Below, in pieces: positions 11,005-22,775 of a stretch of 32,971 nt of DNA. Source of the stretch: Phytopythium helicoides. Its lineage: Eukaryota; Oomycota; Peronosporomycetes; Pythiales; Pythiaceae. The stretch spans positions 1 to 32,971 of the forward strand of contig JANFNE010000094.1 of assembly GCA_024867545.1 (NCBI GenBank), written 5' to 3'. Below the pieces are notes generated by a model. It had not been told where the DNA came from. It did no database searches and saw only the letters and a list, made by a program, of their open reading frames with translations. The translations under genes and the position numbers were made by a program. Each line of letters begins with the position of its first letter. The stretch's first letter is position 1.

Positions 11005-11025
11005 GCGAACGAGATCTCGTCTCGC
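11005..11025. repeat. Inverted repeat with a 12-bp perfect palindrome
   Basis: The core ACGAGATCTCGT (11009..11020) is its own reverse complement. Outer arms GCGA and TCGC extend it to 21 nt with one unpaired C. It lies 111 to 131 nt beyond the tRNA 3' end, on the downstream side of transcription. It sits in the only stretch of spacer with fairly balanced base composition (about 11003..11054). An inserted A splits the core near 12669 and near 32033. The function is unknown; it could form a hairpin or cruciform, or bind a dimeric protein. Confidence 0.7.
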
Positions 11026-11080
11026 AAGTAGACCAGAGAAAAGGCGAAAAAAGCACACGCACACATACCATACCACCACC

Positions 11081-11128
11081 CAAACAACAGAACAACAACA
11101 ACAAAAACAACAACAACAAAAACAAAAG
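11081..11128 (-). repeat. CAA-rich tract carrying stacked terminators
   Basis: The plus strand is made of CAA steps and A-runs, which read as T-runs and GTT on the tRNA strand immediately downstream of the gene. The tract changes length between copies. Short forms precede K18, K33, K34 and K47, and a rearranged form with extra G bases precedes K60 (about 32660..32716). The length changes fit slippage in simple sequence. Confidence 0.8.
11118..11127 (-). terminator. Pol III terminator of K21 (TTTT then TTTTT)
   Basis: On the tRNA strand, TTTT (11127..11124) starts 9 nt after the tRNA 3' end and is followed after one G by TTTTT (11122..11118). Further runs lie at 11107..11103 (five T) and 11052..11047 (six T). 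RNA polymerase III stops in runs of four or more T, so the trailer would be about 8 to 18 nt. K14 has only three T in the proximal run (7241..7243) and would depend on the second run. Confidence 0.85.
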
Positions 11129-11146
11129 AAGCGGTCGCCCACCGTG

Positions 11147-11157
11147 GGGCTCGAACC
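11147..11157 (-). promoter_or_regulatory. B box of tRNA K21 (TFIIIC site)
   Basis: GGTTCGAGCCC at tRNA positions 52 to 62 matches the B box consensus GGTTCGANNCC fully. With about 60 copies, the array would present a long series of regularly spaced TFIIIC sites. K53 has an extra C at the edge of this box. Confidence 0.93.
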
Positions 11158-11189
11158 CACGACCACAAGATTAAGAGTCTTGCGCTCTA

Positions 11190-11201
11190 CCGACTGAGCT
11201 A
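11190..11201 (-). promoter_or_regulatory. A box of tRNA K21 (internal Pol III promoter)
   Basis: TAGCTCAGTCGG at tRNA positions 8 to 19 matches the eukaryotic A box TRGCNNAGYNGG at every fixed position. It is shared by all copies except K3, where one G is missing. Confidence 0.93.
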
Positions 11202-11687
11202 GACGGGCTACACATTACAATACACACACCAAACCATACACATACAACCACCAACCACACACCACACATCACATCACACACATCACACACATCGCACTCA
11301 CTCCTTATATACATGTACCATTACAACACTTTTTACACACCACTTCAACCACTCGTCTCACACACACCATCTTTGCCTTCTCCTTCCTCGCCTTCCTCGC
11401 CTCCCACGCCGAGTCACAACTCCACAACCCACCACCAGCTGTCGCAACCACCCTGCCACACAAACAAACCAACATCAAACCACAAAAACATGCACAACAC
11501 ACACGAAGGATGGTCGATTTCACAACCAACCAACCAATACCAACATACCAAAACAAGCGAACGAGATCTCGTCTCGCAAGTAGACCAGAGAAAAGGCGAA
11601 AAAAGCACACGCACACATACCATACCACCACCCAAACAACAGAACAACAACAACAAAAACAACAACAACAAAAACAAAAGAAGCGGT

Positions 11688-11760
11688 CGCCCACCGTGGG
11701 GCTCGAACCCACGACCACAAGATTAAGAGTCTTGCGCTCTACCGACTGAGCTAGACGGGC
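11688..11760 (-). tRNA. tRNA-Lys(CTT) K22
   Basis: Consensus form. The upstream spacer is short/G, 551 bp, with one C missing in CAACCACC near 11979. Confidence 0.97.
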
Positions 11761-12238
11761 TACACATTACAATACACACACCAAACCATACACATACAAC
11801 CACCAACCACACACCACACATCACATCACACACATCACACACATCGCACTCACTCCTTATATACATTTACCATTACAACACTTTTTACACACCACTTCAA
11901 CCACTCGTCTCACACACACCATCTTTGCCTTCTCCTTCCTCGCCTTCCTCGCCTCCCACGCCGAGTCACAACTCCACAACCACCACCAGCTGTCGCAACC
12001 ACCCTGCCACACAAACAAACCAACATCAAACCACAAAAACATGCACAACACACACGAAGGATGGTCGATTTCACAACCAACCAACCAATACCAACATACC
12101 AAAACAAGCGAACGAGATCTCGTCTCGCAAGTAGACCAGAGAAAAGGCGAAAAAAGCACACGCACACATACCATACCACCACCCAAACAACAGAACAACA
12201 ACAACAAAAACAACAACAACAAAAACAAAAGAAGCGGT

Positions 12239-12311
12239 CGCCCACCGTGGGGCTCGAACCCACGACCACAAGATTAAGAGTCTTGCGCTCTACCGACTGA
12301 GCTAGACGGGC
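12239..12311 (-). tRNA. tRNA-Lys(CTT) K23
   Basis: Consensus form. The upstream spacer is short/G, 553 bp; an inserted A near 12669 breaks the palindrome core. Confidence 0.97.
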
Positions 12312-12791
12312 TACACATTACAATACACACACCAAACCATACACATACAACCACCAACCACACACCACACATCACATCACACACATCACACACATCGCAC
12401 TCACTCCTTATATACATTTACCATTACAACACTTTTTACACACCACTTCAACCACTCGTCTCACACACACCATCTTTGCCTTCTCCTTCCTCGCCTTCCT
12501 CGCCTCCCACGCCGAGTCACAACTCCACAACCCACCACCAGCTGTCGCAACCACCCTGCCACACAAACAAACCAACATCAAACCACAAAAACATGCACAA
12601 CACACACGAAGGATGGTCGATTTCACAACCAACCAACCAATACCAACATACCAAAACAAGCGAACGAGAATCTCGTCTCGCAAGTAGACCAGAGAAAAGG
12701 CGAAAAAAGCACACGCACACATACCATACCACCACCCAAACAACAGAACAACAACAACAAAAACAACAACAACAAAAACAAAAGAAGCGGT

Positions 12792-12864
12792 CGCCCACCG
12801 TGGGGCTCGAACCCACGACCACAAGATTAAGAGTCTTGCGCTCTACCGACTGAGCTAGACGGGC
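12792..12864 (-). tRNA. tRNA-Lys(CTT) K24
   Basis: Consensus form. The upstream spacer is short/G, 551 bp, with one A missing in CAAACAACAG near 13293. Confidence 0.97.
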
Positions 12865-13342
12865 TACACATTACAATACACACACCAAACCATACACATA
12901 CAACCACCAACCACACACCACACATCACATCACACACATCACACACATCGCACTCACTCCTTATATACATTTACCATTACAACACTTTTTACACACCACT
13001 TCAACCACTCGTCTCACACACACCATCTTTGCCTTCTCCTTCCTCGCCTTCCTCGCCTCCCACGCCGAGTCACAACTCCACAACCCACCACCAGCTGTCG
13101 CAACCACCCTGCCACACAAACAAACCAACATCAAACCACAAAAACATGCACAACACACACGAAGGATGGTCGATTTCACAACCAACCAACCAATACCAAC
13201 ATACCAAAACAAGCGAACGAGATCTCGTCTCGCAAGTAGACCAGAGAAAAGGCGAAAAAAGCACACGCACACATACCATACCACCACCCAAACACAGAAC
13301 AACAACAACAAAAACAACAACAACAAAAACAAAAGAAGCGGT

Positions 13343-13415
13343 CGCCCACCGTGGGGCTCGAACCCACGACCACAAGATTAAGAGTCTTGCGCTCTACCGA
13401 CTGAGCTAGACGGGC
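13343..13415 (-). tRNA. tRNA-Lys(CTT) K25
   Basis: Consensus form. The upstream spacer is short/G, 553 bp, with an extra G in AAGTAGGACC near 13790. Confidence 0.97.
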
Positions 13416-13895
13416 TACACATTACAATACACACACCAAACCATACACATACAACCACCAACCACACACCACACATCACATCACACACATCACACACATC
13501 GCACTCACTCCTTATATACATTTACCATTACAACACTTTTTACACACCACTTCAACCACTCGTCTCACACACACCATCTTTGCCTTCTCCTTCCTCGCCT
13601 TCCTCGCCTCCCACGCCGAGTCACAACTCCACAACCCACCACCAGCTGTCGCAACCACCCTGCCACACAAACAAACCAACATCAAACCACAAAAACATGC
13701 ACAACACACACGAAGGATGGTCGATTTCACAACCAACCAACCAATACCAACATACCAAAACAAGCGAACGAGATCTCGTCTCGCAAGTAGGACCAGAGAA
13801 AAGGCGAAAAAAGCACACGCACACATACCATACCACCACCCAAACAACAGAACAACAACAACAAAAACAACAACAACAAAAACAAAAGAAGCGGT

Positions 13896-13968
13896 CGCCC
13901 ACCGTGGGGCTCGAACCCACGACCACAAGATTAAGAGTCTTGCGCTCTACCGACTGAGCTAGACGGGC
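13896..13968 (-). tRNA. tRNA-Lys(CTT) K26
   Basis: Consensus form with a modal 552-bp upstream unit. It is the first of three consecutive units (K26 to K28) that look identical throughout. Confidence 0.98.
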
Positions 13969-14447
13969 TACACATTACAATACACACACCAAACCATACA
14001 CATACAACCACCAACCACACACCACACATCACATCACACACATCACACACATCGCACTCACTCCTTATATACATTTACCATTACAACACTTTTTACACAC
14101 CACTTCAACCACTCGTCTCACACACACCATCTTTGCCTTCTCCTTCCTCGCCTTCCTCGCCTCCCACGCCGAGTCACAACTCCACAACCCACCACCAGCT
14201 GTCGCAACCACCCTGCCACACAAACAAACCAACATCAAACCACAAAAACATGCACAACACACACGAAGGATGGTCGATTTCACAACCAACCAACCAATAC
14301 CAACATACCAAAACAAGCGAACGAGATCTCGTCTCGCAAGTAGACCAGAGAAAAGGCGAAAAAAGCACACGCACACATACCATACCACCACCCAAACAAC
14401 AGAACAACAACAACAAAAACAACAACAACAAAAACAAAAGAAGCGGT

Positions 14448-14520
14448 CGCCCACCGTGGGGCTCGAACCCACGACCACAAGATTAAGAGTCTTGCGCTCT
14501 ACCGACTGAGCTAGACGGGC
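14448..14520 (-). tRNA. tRNA-Lys(CTT) K27
   Basis: Consensus form; the upstream unit is modal (552 bp) and appears identical to those of K26 and K28. Confidence 0.98.
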
Positions 14521-14999
14521 TACACATTACAATACACACACCAAACCATACACATACAACCACCAACCACACACCACACATCACATCACACACATCACAC
14601 ACATCGCACTCACTCCTTATATACATTTACCATTACAACACTTTTTACACACCACTTCAACCACTCGTCTCACACACACCATCTTTGCCTTCTCCTTCCT
14701 CGCCTTCCTCGCCTCCCACGCCGAGTCACAACTCCACAACCCACCACCAGCTGTCGCAACCACCCTGCCACACAAACAAACCAACATCAAACCACAAAAA
14801 CATGCACAACACACACGAAGGATGGTCGATTTCACAACCAACCAACCAATACCAACATACCAAAACAAGCGAACGAGATCTCGTCTCGCAAGTAGACCAG
14901 AGAAAAGGCGAAAAAAGCACACGCACACATACCATACCACCACCCAAACAACAGAACAACAACAACAAAAACAACAACAACAAAAACAAAAGAAGCGGT

Positions 15000-15072
15000 C
15001 GCCCACCGTGGGGCTCGAACCCACGACCACAAGATTAAGAGTCTTGCGCTCTACCGACTGAGCTAGACGGGC
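15000..15072 (-). tRNA. tRNA-Lys(CTT) K28
   Basis: Consensus form; the upstream unit is modal (552 bp). Confidence 0.98.
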
Positions 15073-15551
15073 TACACATTACAATACACACACCAAACCA
15101 TACACATACAACCACCAACCACACACCACACATCACATCACACACATCACACACATCGCACTCACTCCTTATATACATTTACCATTACAACACTTTTTAC
15201 ACACCACTTCAACCACTCGTCTCACACACACCATCTTTGCCTTCTCCTTCCTCGCCTTCCTCGCCTCCCACGCCGAGTCACAACTCCACAACCCACCACC
15301 AGCTGTCGCAACCACCCTGCCACACAAACAAACCAACATCAAACCACAAAAACATGCACAACACACACGAAGGATGGTCGATTTCACAACCAACCAACCA
15401 ATACCAACATACCAAAACAAGCGAACGAGATCTCGTCTCGCAAGTAGACCAGAGAAAAGGCGAAAAAAGCACACGCACACATACCATACCACCACCCAAA
15501 CAACAGAACAACAACAACAAAAACAACAACAACAAAAACAAAAGAAGCGGT

Positions 15552-15624
15552 CGCCCACCGTGGGGCTCGAACCCACGACCACAAGATTAAGAGTCTTGCG
15601 CTCTACCGACTGAGCTAGACGGGC
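15552..15624 (-). tRNA. tRNA-Lys(CTT) K29
   Basis: Consensus form. The upstream spacer is short/G, 553 bp, with one extra A in the run before CATGC (near 15900). The same variant recurs above K34 and K41. Confidence 0.98.
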
Positions 15625-16104
15625 TACACATTACAATACACACACCAAACCATACACATACAACCACCAACCACACACCACACATCACATCACACACATC
15701 ACACACATCGCACTCACTCCTTATATACATTTACCATTACAACACTTTTTACACACCACTTCAACCACTCGTCTCACACACACCATCTTTGCCTTCTCCT
15801 TCCTCGCCTTCCTCGCCTCCCACGCCGAGTCACAACTCCACAACCCACCACCAGCTGTCGCAACCACCCTGCCACACAAACAAACCAACATCAAACCACA
15901 AAAAACATGCACAACACACACGAAGGATGGTCGATTTCACAACCAACCAACCAATACCAACATACCAAAACAAGCGAACGAGATCTCGTCTCGCAAGTAG
16001 ACCAGAGAAAAGGCGAAAAAAGCACACGCACACATACCATACCACCACCCAAACAACAGAACAACAACAACAAAAACAACAACAACAAAAACAAAAGAAG
16101 CGGT

Positions 16105-16177
16105 CGCCCACCGTGGGGCTCGAACCCACGACCACAAGATTAAGAGTCTTGCGCTCTACCGACTGAGCTAGACGGGC
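16105..16177 (-). tRNA. tRNA-Lys(CTT) K30
   Basis: Consensus form. The upstream spacer is long/T (561 bp); it opens a four-unit block of long/T spacers (K30 to K33). Confidence 0.97.
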
Positions 16178-16665
16178 TACACATTACAATACACACACCA
16201 AACCATACACATACAACCACCAACCACACACCACACATCACATCACACACATCACACACATCGCACTCACTCCTTATATACATTTACCATTACAACACTT
16301 TTTACACACCACTTCAACCACTCGTCTCACACACACCATCTTTGCCTTCTCCTTCCTCGCCTTCCTCGCCTCCCACGCCGAGTCACAACTCCACAACCCA
16401 CCACCAGCTGTCGCAACCACCCTGCCACACAAACAAACCAACATCAAACCACAAAACGACACAAAACATGCACAACACACACGAATGATGGTCGATTTCA
16501 CAACCAACCAACCAATACCAACATACCAAAACAAGCGAACGAGATCTCGTCTCGCAAGTAGACCAGAGAAAAGGCGAAAAAAGCACACGCACACATACCA
16601 TACCACCACCCAAACAACAGAACAACAACAACAAAAACAACAACAACAAAAACAAAAGAAGCGGT

Positions 16666-16738
16666 CGCCCACCGTGGGGCTCGAACCCACGACCACAAGA
16701 TTAAGAGTCTTGCGCTCTACCGACTGAGCTAGACGGGC
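16666..16738 (-). tRNA. tRNA-Lys(CTT) K31
   Basis: Consensus form. The upstream spacer is long/T, 559 bp, with shortened A-runs and a lost AC step around 17005..17026. Confidence 0.97.
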
Positions 16739-17224
16739 TACACATTACAATACACACACCAAACCATACACATACAACCACCAACCACACACCACACATC
16801 ACATCACACACATCACACACATCGCACTCACTCCTTATATACATTTACCATTACAACACTTTTTACACACCACTTCAACCACTCGTCTCACACACACCAT
16901 CTTTGCCTTCTCCTTCCTCGCCTTCCTCGCCTCCCACGCCGAGTCACAACTCCACAACCCACCACCAGCTGTCGCAACCACCCTGCCACACAAACAAACC
17001 AACATCAACACAAAACGACACAAAACATGCACAACACACACGAATGATGGTCGATTTCACAACCAACCAACCAATACCAACATACCAAAACAAGCGAACG
17101 AGATCTCGTCTCGCAAGTAGACCAGAGAAAAGGCGAAAAAAGCACACGCACACATACCATACCACCACCCAAACAACAGAACAACAACAACAAAAACAAC
17201 AACAACAAAAACAAAAGAAGCGGT

Positions 17225-17297
17225 CGCCCACCGTGGGGCTCGAACCCACGACCACAAGATTAAGAGTCTTGCGCTCTACCGACTGAGCTAGACGGGC
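17225..17297 (-). tRNA. tRNA-Lys(CTT) K32
   Basis: Consensus form. The upstream spacer is long/T, 558 bp, with one A missing at the T/G site (CACGATGATGG near 17600) and a shortened CAA tract before K33. Confidence 0.97.
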
Positions 17298-17782
17298 TAC
17301 ACATTACAATACACACACCAAACCATACACATACAACCACCAACCACACACCACACATCACATCACACACATCACACACATCGCACTCACTCCTTATATA
17401 CATTTACCATTACAACACTTTTTACACACCACTTCAACCACTCGTCTCACACACACCATCTTTGCCTTCTCCTTCCTCGCCTTCCTCGCCTCCCACGCCG
17501 AGTCACAACTCCACAACCCACCACCAGCTGTCGCAACCACCCTGCCACACAAACAAACCAACATCAAACCACAAAAACGACACAAACATGCACAACACAC
17601 ACGATGATGGTCGATTTCACAACCAACCAACCAATACCAACATACCAAAACAAGCGAACGAGATCTCGTCTCGCAAGTAGACCAGAGAAAAGGCGAAAAA
17701 AAGCACACGCACACATACCATACCACCACCCAAACAACAGAACAACAACAACAAAACACAACAACAAAACAAAAGAAGCGGT

Positions 17783-17855
17783 CGCCCACCGTGGGGCTCG
17801 AACCCACGACCACAAGATTAAGAGTCTTGCGCTCTACCGACTGAGCTAGACGGGC
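17783..17855 (-). tRNA. tRNA-Lys(CTT) K33
   Basis: Consensus form. The downstream CAA tract is altered and its T-runs are all four long. The upstream spacer is long/T but only 550 bp, because the CAA tract before K34 has lost about 12 bp. Confidence 0.97.
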
Positions 17856-18332
17856 TACACATTACAATACACACACCAAACCATACACATACAACCACCA
17901 ACCACACACCACACATCACATCACACACATCACACACATCGCACTCACTCCTTATATACATTTACCATTACAACACTTTTTACACACCACTTCAACCACT
18001 CGTCTCACACACACCATCTTTGCCTTCTCCTTCCTCGCCTTCCTCGCCTCCCACGCCGAGTCACAACTCCACAACCCACCACCAGCTGTCGCAACCACCC
18101 TGCCACACAAACAAACCAACATCAAACCACAAAACGACACAAAAACATGCACAACACACACGAATGATGGTCGATTTCACAACCAACCAACCAATACCAA
18201 CATACCAAAACAAGCGAACGAGATCTCGTCTCGCAAGTAGACCAGAGAAAAGGCGAAAAAAGCACACGCACACATACCATACCACCACCCAAACAACAGA
18301 ACAACAACAACAAACAAAACAAAAGAAGCGGT

Positions 18333-18405
18333 CGCCCACCGTGGGGCTCGAACCCACGACCACAAGATTAAGAGTCTTGCGCTCTACCGACTGAGCTAGA
18401 CGGGC
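18333..18405 (-). tRNA. tRNA-Lys(CTT) K34
   Basis: Consensus form with the shortest downstream CAA tract in the window (about 18301..18325). Two TTTT runs remain close to the gene. The upstream spacer is short/G (554 bp), with an extra T in GATTTTCAC near 18719. Confidence 0.97.
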
Positions 18406-18886
18406 TACACATTACAATACACACACCAAACCATACACATACAACCACCAACCACACACCACACATCACATCACACACATCACACACATCGCACTCACTC
18501 CTTATATACATTTACCATTACAACACTTTTTACACACCACTTCAACCACTCGTCTCACACACACCATCTTTGCCTTCTCCTTCCTCGCCTTCCTCGCCTC
18601 CCACGCCGAGTCACAACTCCACAACCCACCACCAGCTGTCGCAACCACCCTGCCACACAAACAAACCAACATCAAACCACAAAAAACATGCACAACACAC
18701 ACGAAGGATGGTCGATTTTCACAACCAACCAACCAATACCAACATACCAAAACAAGCGAACGAGATCTCGTCTCGCAAGTAGACCAGAGAAAAGGCGAAA
18801 AAAGCACACGCACACATACCATACCACCACCCAAACAACAGAACAACAACAACAAAAACAACAACAACAAAAACAAAAGAAGCGGT

Positions 18887-18959
18887 CGCCCACCGTGGGG
18901 CTCGAACCCACGACCACAAGATTAAGAGTCTTGCGCTCTACCGACTGAGCTAGACGGGC
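18887..18959 (-). tRNA. tRNA-Lys(CTT) K35
   Basis: Consensus form. The upstream spacer (553 bp) has the T allele and the CGACACAAAA segment but lacks the preceding CCACAAAA (about 19225..19240). It looks like a different deletion in the same zone that gives the long/short difference. Confidence 0.97.
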
Positions 18960-19439
18960 TACACATTACAATACACACACCAAACCATACACATACAACC
19001 ACCAACCACACACCACACATCACATCACACACATCACACACATCGCACTCACTCCTTATATACATTTACCATTACAACACTTTTTACACACCACTTCAAC
19101 CACTCGTCTCACACACACCATCTTTGCCTTCTCCTTCCTCGCCTTCCTCGCCTCCCACGCCGAGTCACAACTCCACAACCCACCACCAGCTGTCGCAACC
19201 ACCCTGCCACACAAACAAACCAACATCAAACGACACAAAAACATGCACAACACACACGAATGATGGTCGATTTCACAACCAACCAACCAATACCAACATA
19301 CCAAAACAAGCGAACGAGATCTCGTCTCGCAAGTAGACCAGAGAAAAGGCGAAAAAAGCACACGCACACATACCATACCACCACCAAACAACAGAACAAC
19401 AACAACAAAAACAACAACAACAAAAACAAAAGAAGCGGT

Positions 19440-19512
19440 CGCCCACCGTGGGGCTCGAACCCACGACCACAAGATTAAGAGTCTTGCGCTCTACCGACTG
19501 AGCTAGACGGGC
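19440..19512 (-). tRNA. tRNA-Lys(CTT) K36
   Basis: Consensus form. Its upstream spacer (562 bp) is the most altered one inside the array. It has a duplicated ACCACAAA step (about 19780..19800) and extra bases near 19594, 19854 and 19861, and carries the G allele. Confidence 0.97.
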
Positions 19513-20001
19513 TACACATTACAATACACACACCAAACCATACACATACAACCACCAACCACACACCACACATCACATCACACACATCACACAACATCGC
19601 ACTCACTCCTTATATACATTTACCATTACAACACTTTTTACACACCACTTCAACCACTCGTCTCACACACACCATCTTTGCCTTCTCCTTCCTCGCCTTC
19701 CTCGCCTCCCACGCCGAGTCACAACTCCACAACCCACCACCAGCTGTCGCAACCACCCTGCCACACAAACAAACCAACCAAACCACAAAACCACAAAAAC
19801 ATGCACAACACACACGAAGGATGGTCGATTTCACAACCAACCAACCAATACCAAACATACCCAAAACAAGCGAACGAGATCTCGTCTCGCAAGTAGACCA
19901 GAGAAAAGGCGAAAAAAGCACACGCACACATACCATACCACCACCCAAACAACAGAACAACAACAACAAAAACAACAACAACAAAAAACAAAAGAAGCGG
20001 T

Positions 20002-20074
20002 CGCCCACCGTGGGGCTCGAACCCACGACCACAAGATTAAGAGTCTTGCGCTCTACCGACTGAGCTAGACGGGC
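20002..20074 (-). tRNA. tRNA-Lys(CTT) K37
   Basis: Consensus form. The second downstream T-run is six long (19983..19988). The upstream unit is modal (552 bp). Confidence 0.97.
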
Positions 20075-20553
20075 TACACATTACAATACACACACCAAAC
20101 CATACACATACAACCACCAACCACACACCACACATCACATCACACACATCACACACATCGCACTCACTCCTTATATACATTTACCATTACAACACTTTTT
20201 ACACACCACTTCAACCACTCGTCTCACACACACCATCTTTGCCTTCTCCTTCCTCGCCTTCCTCGCCTCCCACGCCGAGTCACAACTCCACAACCCACCA
20301 CCAGCTGTCGCAACCACCCTGCCACACAAACAAACCAACATCAAACCACAAAAACATGCACAACACACACGAAGGATGGTCGATTTCACAACCAACCAAC
20401 CAATACCAACATACCAAAACAAGCGAACGAGATCTCGTCTCGCAAGTAGACCAGAGAAAAGGCGAAAAAAGCACACGCACACATACCATACCACCACCCA
20501 AACAACAGAACAACAACAACAAAAACAACAACAACAAAAACAAAAGAAGCGGT

Positions 20554-20626
20554 CGCCCACCGTGGGGCTCGAACCCACGACCACAAGATTAAGAGTCTTG
20601 CGCTCTACCGACTGAGCTAGACGGGC
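20554..20626 (-). tRNA. tRNA-Lys(CTT) K38
   Basis: Consensus form. The upstream spacer is long/G (564 bp), the only long unit in the right half of the window, with an extra C in AAAGGCCGAAA near 21026. Confidence 0.97.
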
Positions 20627-21117
20627 TACACATTACAATACACACACCAAACCATACACATACAACCACCAACCACACACCACACATCACATCACACACA
20701 TCACACACATCGCACTCACTCCTTATATACATTTACCATTACAACACTTTTTACACACCACTTCAACCACTCGTCTCACACACACCATCTTTGCCTTCTC
20801 CTTCCTCGCCTTCCTCGCCTCCCACGCCGAGTCACAACTCCACAACCCACCACCAGCTGTCGCAACCACCCTGCCACACAAACAAACCAACATCAAACCA
20901 CAAAAACGACACAAAAACATGCACAACACACACGAAGGATGGTCGATTTCACAACCAACCAACCAATACCAACATACCAAAACAAGCGAACGAGATCTCG
21001 TCTCGCAAGTAGACCAGAGAAAAGGCCGAAAAAAGCACACGCACACATACCATACCACCACCCAAACAACAGAACAACAACAACAAAAACAACAACAACA
21101 AAAACAAAAGAAGCGGT

Positions 21118-21190
21118 CGCCCACCGTGGGGCTCGAACCCACGACCACAAGATTAAGAGTCTTGCGCTCTACCGACTGAGCTAGACGGGC
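21118..21190 (-). tRNA. tRNA-Lys(CTT) K39
   Basis: Consensus form; the upstream unit is modal (552 bp). Confidence 0.98.
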
Positions 21191-21669
21191 TACACATTAC
21201 AATACACACACCAAACCATACACATACAACCACCAACCACACACCACACATCACATCACACACATCACACACATCGCACTCACTCCTTATATACATTTAC
21301 CATTACAACACTTTTTACACACCACTTCAACCACTCGTCTCACACACACCATCTTTGCCTTCTCCTTCCTCGCCTTCCTCGCCTCCCACGCCGAGTCACA
21401 ACTCCACAACCCACCACCAGCTGTCGCAACCACCCTGCCACACAAACAAACCAACATCAAACCACAAAAACATGCACAACACACACGAAGGATGGTCGAT
21501 TTCACAACCAACCAACCAATACCAACATACCAAAACAAGCGAACGAGATCTCGTCTCGCAAGTAGACCAGAGAAAAGGCGAAAAAAGCACACGCACACAT
21601 ACCATACCACCACCCAAACAACAGAACAACAACAACAAAAACAACAACAACAAAAACAAAAGAAGCGGT

Positions 21670-21742
21670 CGCCCACCGTGGGGCTCGAACCCACGACCAC
21701 AAGATTAAGAGTCTTGCGCTCTACCGACTGAGCTAGACGGGC
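21670..21742 (-). tRNA. tRNA-Lys(CTT) K40
   Basis: Consensus form. The upstream spacer is 553 bp, with an extra C just before the TATATAA motif (near 21838). Confidence 0.98.
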
Positions 21743-22222
21743 TACACATTACAATACACACACCAAACCATACACATACAACCACCAACCACACACCACA
21801 CATCACATCACACACATCACACACATCGCACTCACTCCCTTATATACATTTACCATTACAACACTTTTTACACACCACTTCAACCACTCGTCTCACACAC
21901 ACCATCTTTGCCTTCTCCTTCCTCGCCTTCCTCGCCTCCCACGCCGAGTCACAACTCCACAACCCACCACCAGCTGTCGCAACCACCCTGCCACACAAAC
22001 AAACCAACATCAAACCACAAAAACATGCACAACACACACGAAGGATGGTCGATTTCACAACCAACCAACCAATACCAACATACCAAAACAAGCGAACGAG
22101 ATCTCGTCTCGCAAGTAGACCAGAGAAAAGGCGAAAAAAGCACACGCACACATACCATACCACCACCCAAACAACAGAACAACAACAACAAAAACAACAA
22201 CAACAAAAACAAAAGAAGCGGT

Positions 22223-22295
22223 CGCCCACCGTGGGGCTCGAACCCACGACCACAAGATTAAGAGTCTTGCGCTCTACCGACTGAGCTAGACGGGC
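22223..22295 (-). tRNA. tRNA-Lys(CTT) K41
   Basis: Consensus form. The upstream spacer is short/G, 553 bp, with the extra-A variant before CATGC (near 22573). Confidence 0.98.
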
Positions 22296-22775
22296 TACAC
22301 ATTACAATACACACACCAAACCATACACATACAACCACCAACCACACACCACACATCACATCACACACATCACACACATCGCACTCACTCCTTATATACA
22401 TTTACCATTACAACACTTTTTACACACCACTTCAACCACTCGTCTCACACACACCATCTTTGCCTTCTCCTTCCTCGCCTTCCTCGCCTCCCACGCCGAG
22501 TCACAACTCCACAACCCACCACCAGCTGTCGCAACCACCCTGCCACACAAACAAACCAACATCAAACCACAAAAAACATGCACAACACACACGAAGGATG
22601 GTCGATTTCACAACCAACCAACCAATACCAACATACCAAAACAAGCGAACGAGATCTCGTCTCGCAAGTAGACCAGAGAAAAGGCGAAAAAAGCACACGC
22701 ACACATACCATACCACCACCCAAACAACAGAACAACAACAACAAAAACAACAACAACAAAAACAAAAGAAGCGGT

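Larger units (their letters stand above)
10584..11135 (-). repeat. Reference repeat unit (modal 552-bp form)
   Basis: This unit is the modal short/G form and is used to map sub-features. From low to high coordinate it holds tRNA K20 (10584..10656), a G-free flank (10657..10741) with a CA-rich tract, TATATAA on the minus strand (10753..10759), TTTTT on the plus strand (10778..10782), a pyrimidine-rich block (10824..10853), CAGCTG (10884..10889) and the variable indel/SNP zone (about 10925..10960). These are followed by an inverted repeat (11005..11025) and a CAA-rich terminator tract (11081..11128). By my reading the units starting at K26, K27, K28, K37, K39, K45, K47, K48, K51, K54 and K55 have the same length and form. 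The rest of the spacer shows nothing recognisable. Confidence 0.95.
11136..11208 (-). tRNA. tRNA-Lys(CTT) K21
   Basis: Consensus form; its promoter boxes and terminator are mapped separately. The upstream unit is 552 bp and has a true substitution, T to G at 11315, next to the TATATAA motif. This makes it individually recognisable. Confidence 0.98.

Noticed and set aside
11136..11153. Primer-binding site of an LTR retroelement
   Set aside because: The plus strand is complementary to the tRNA-Lys 3' end simply because the gene itself is there. There are no LTRs, and the complementarity covers the whole tRNA.
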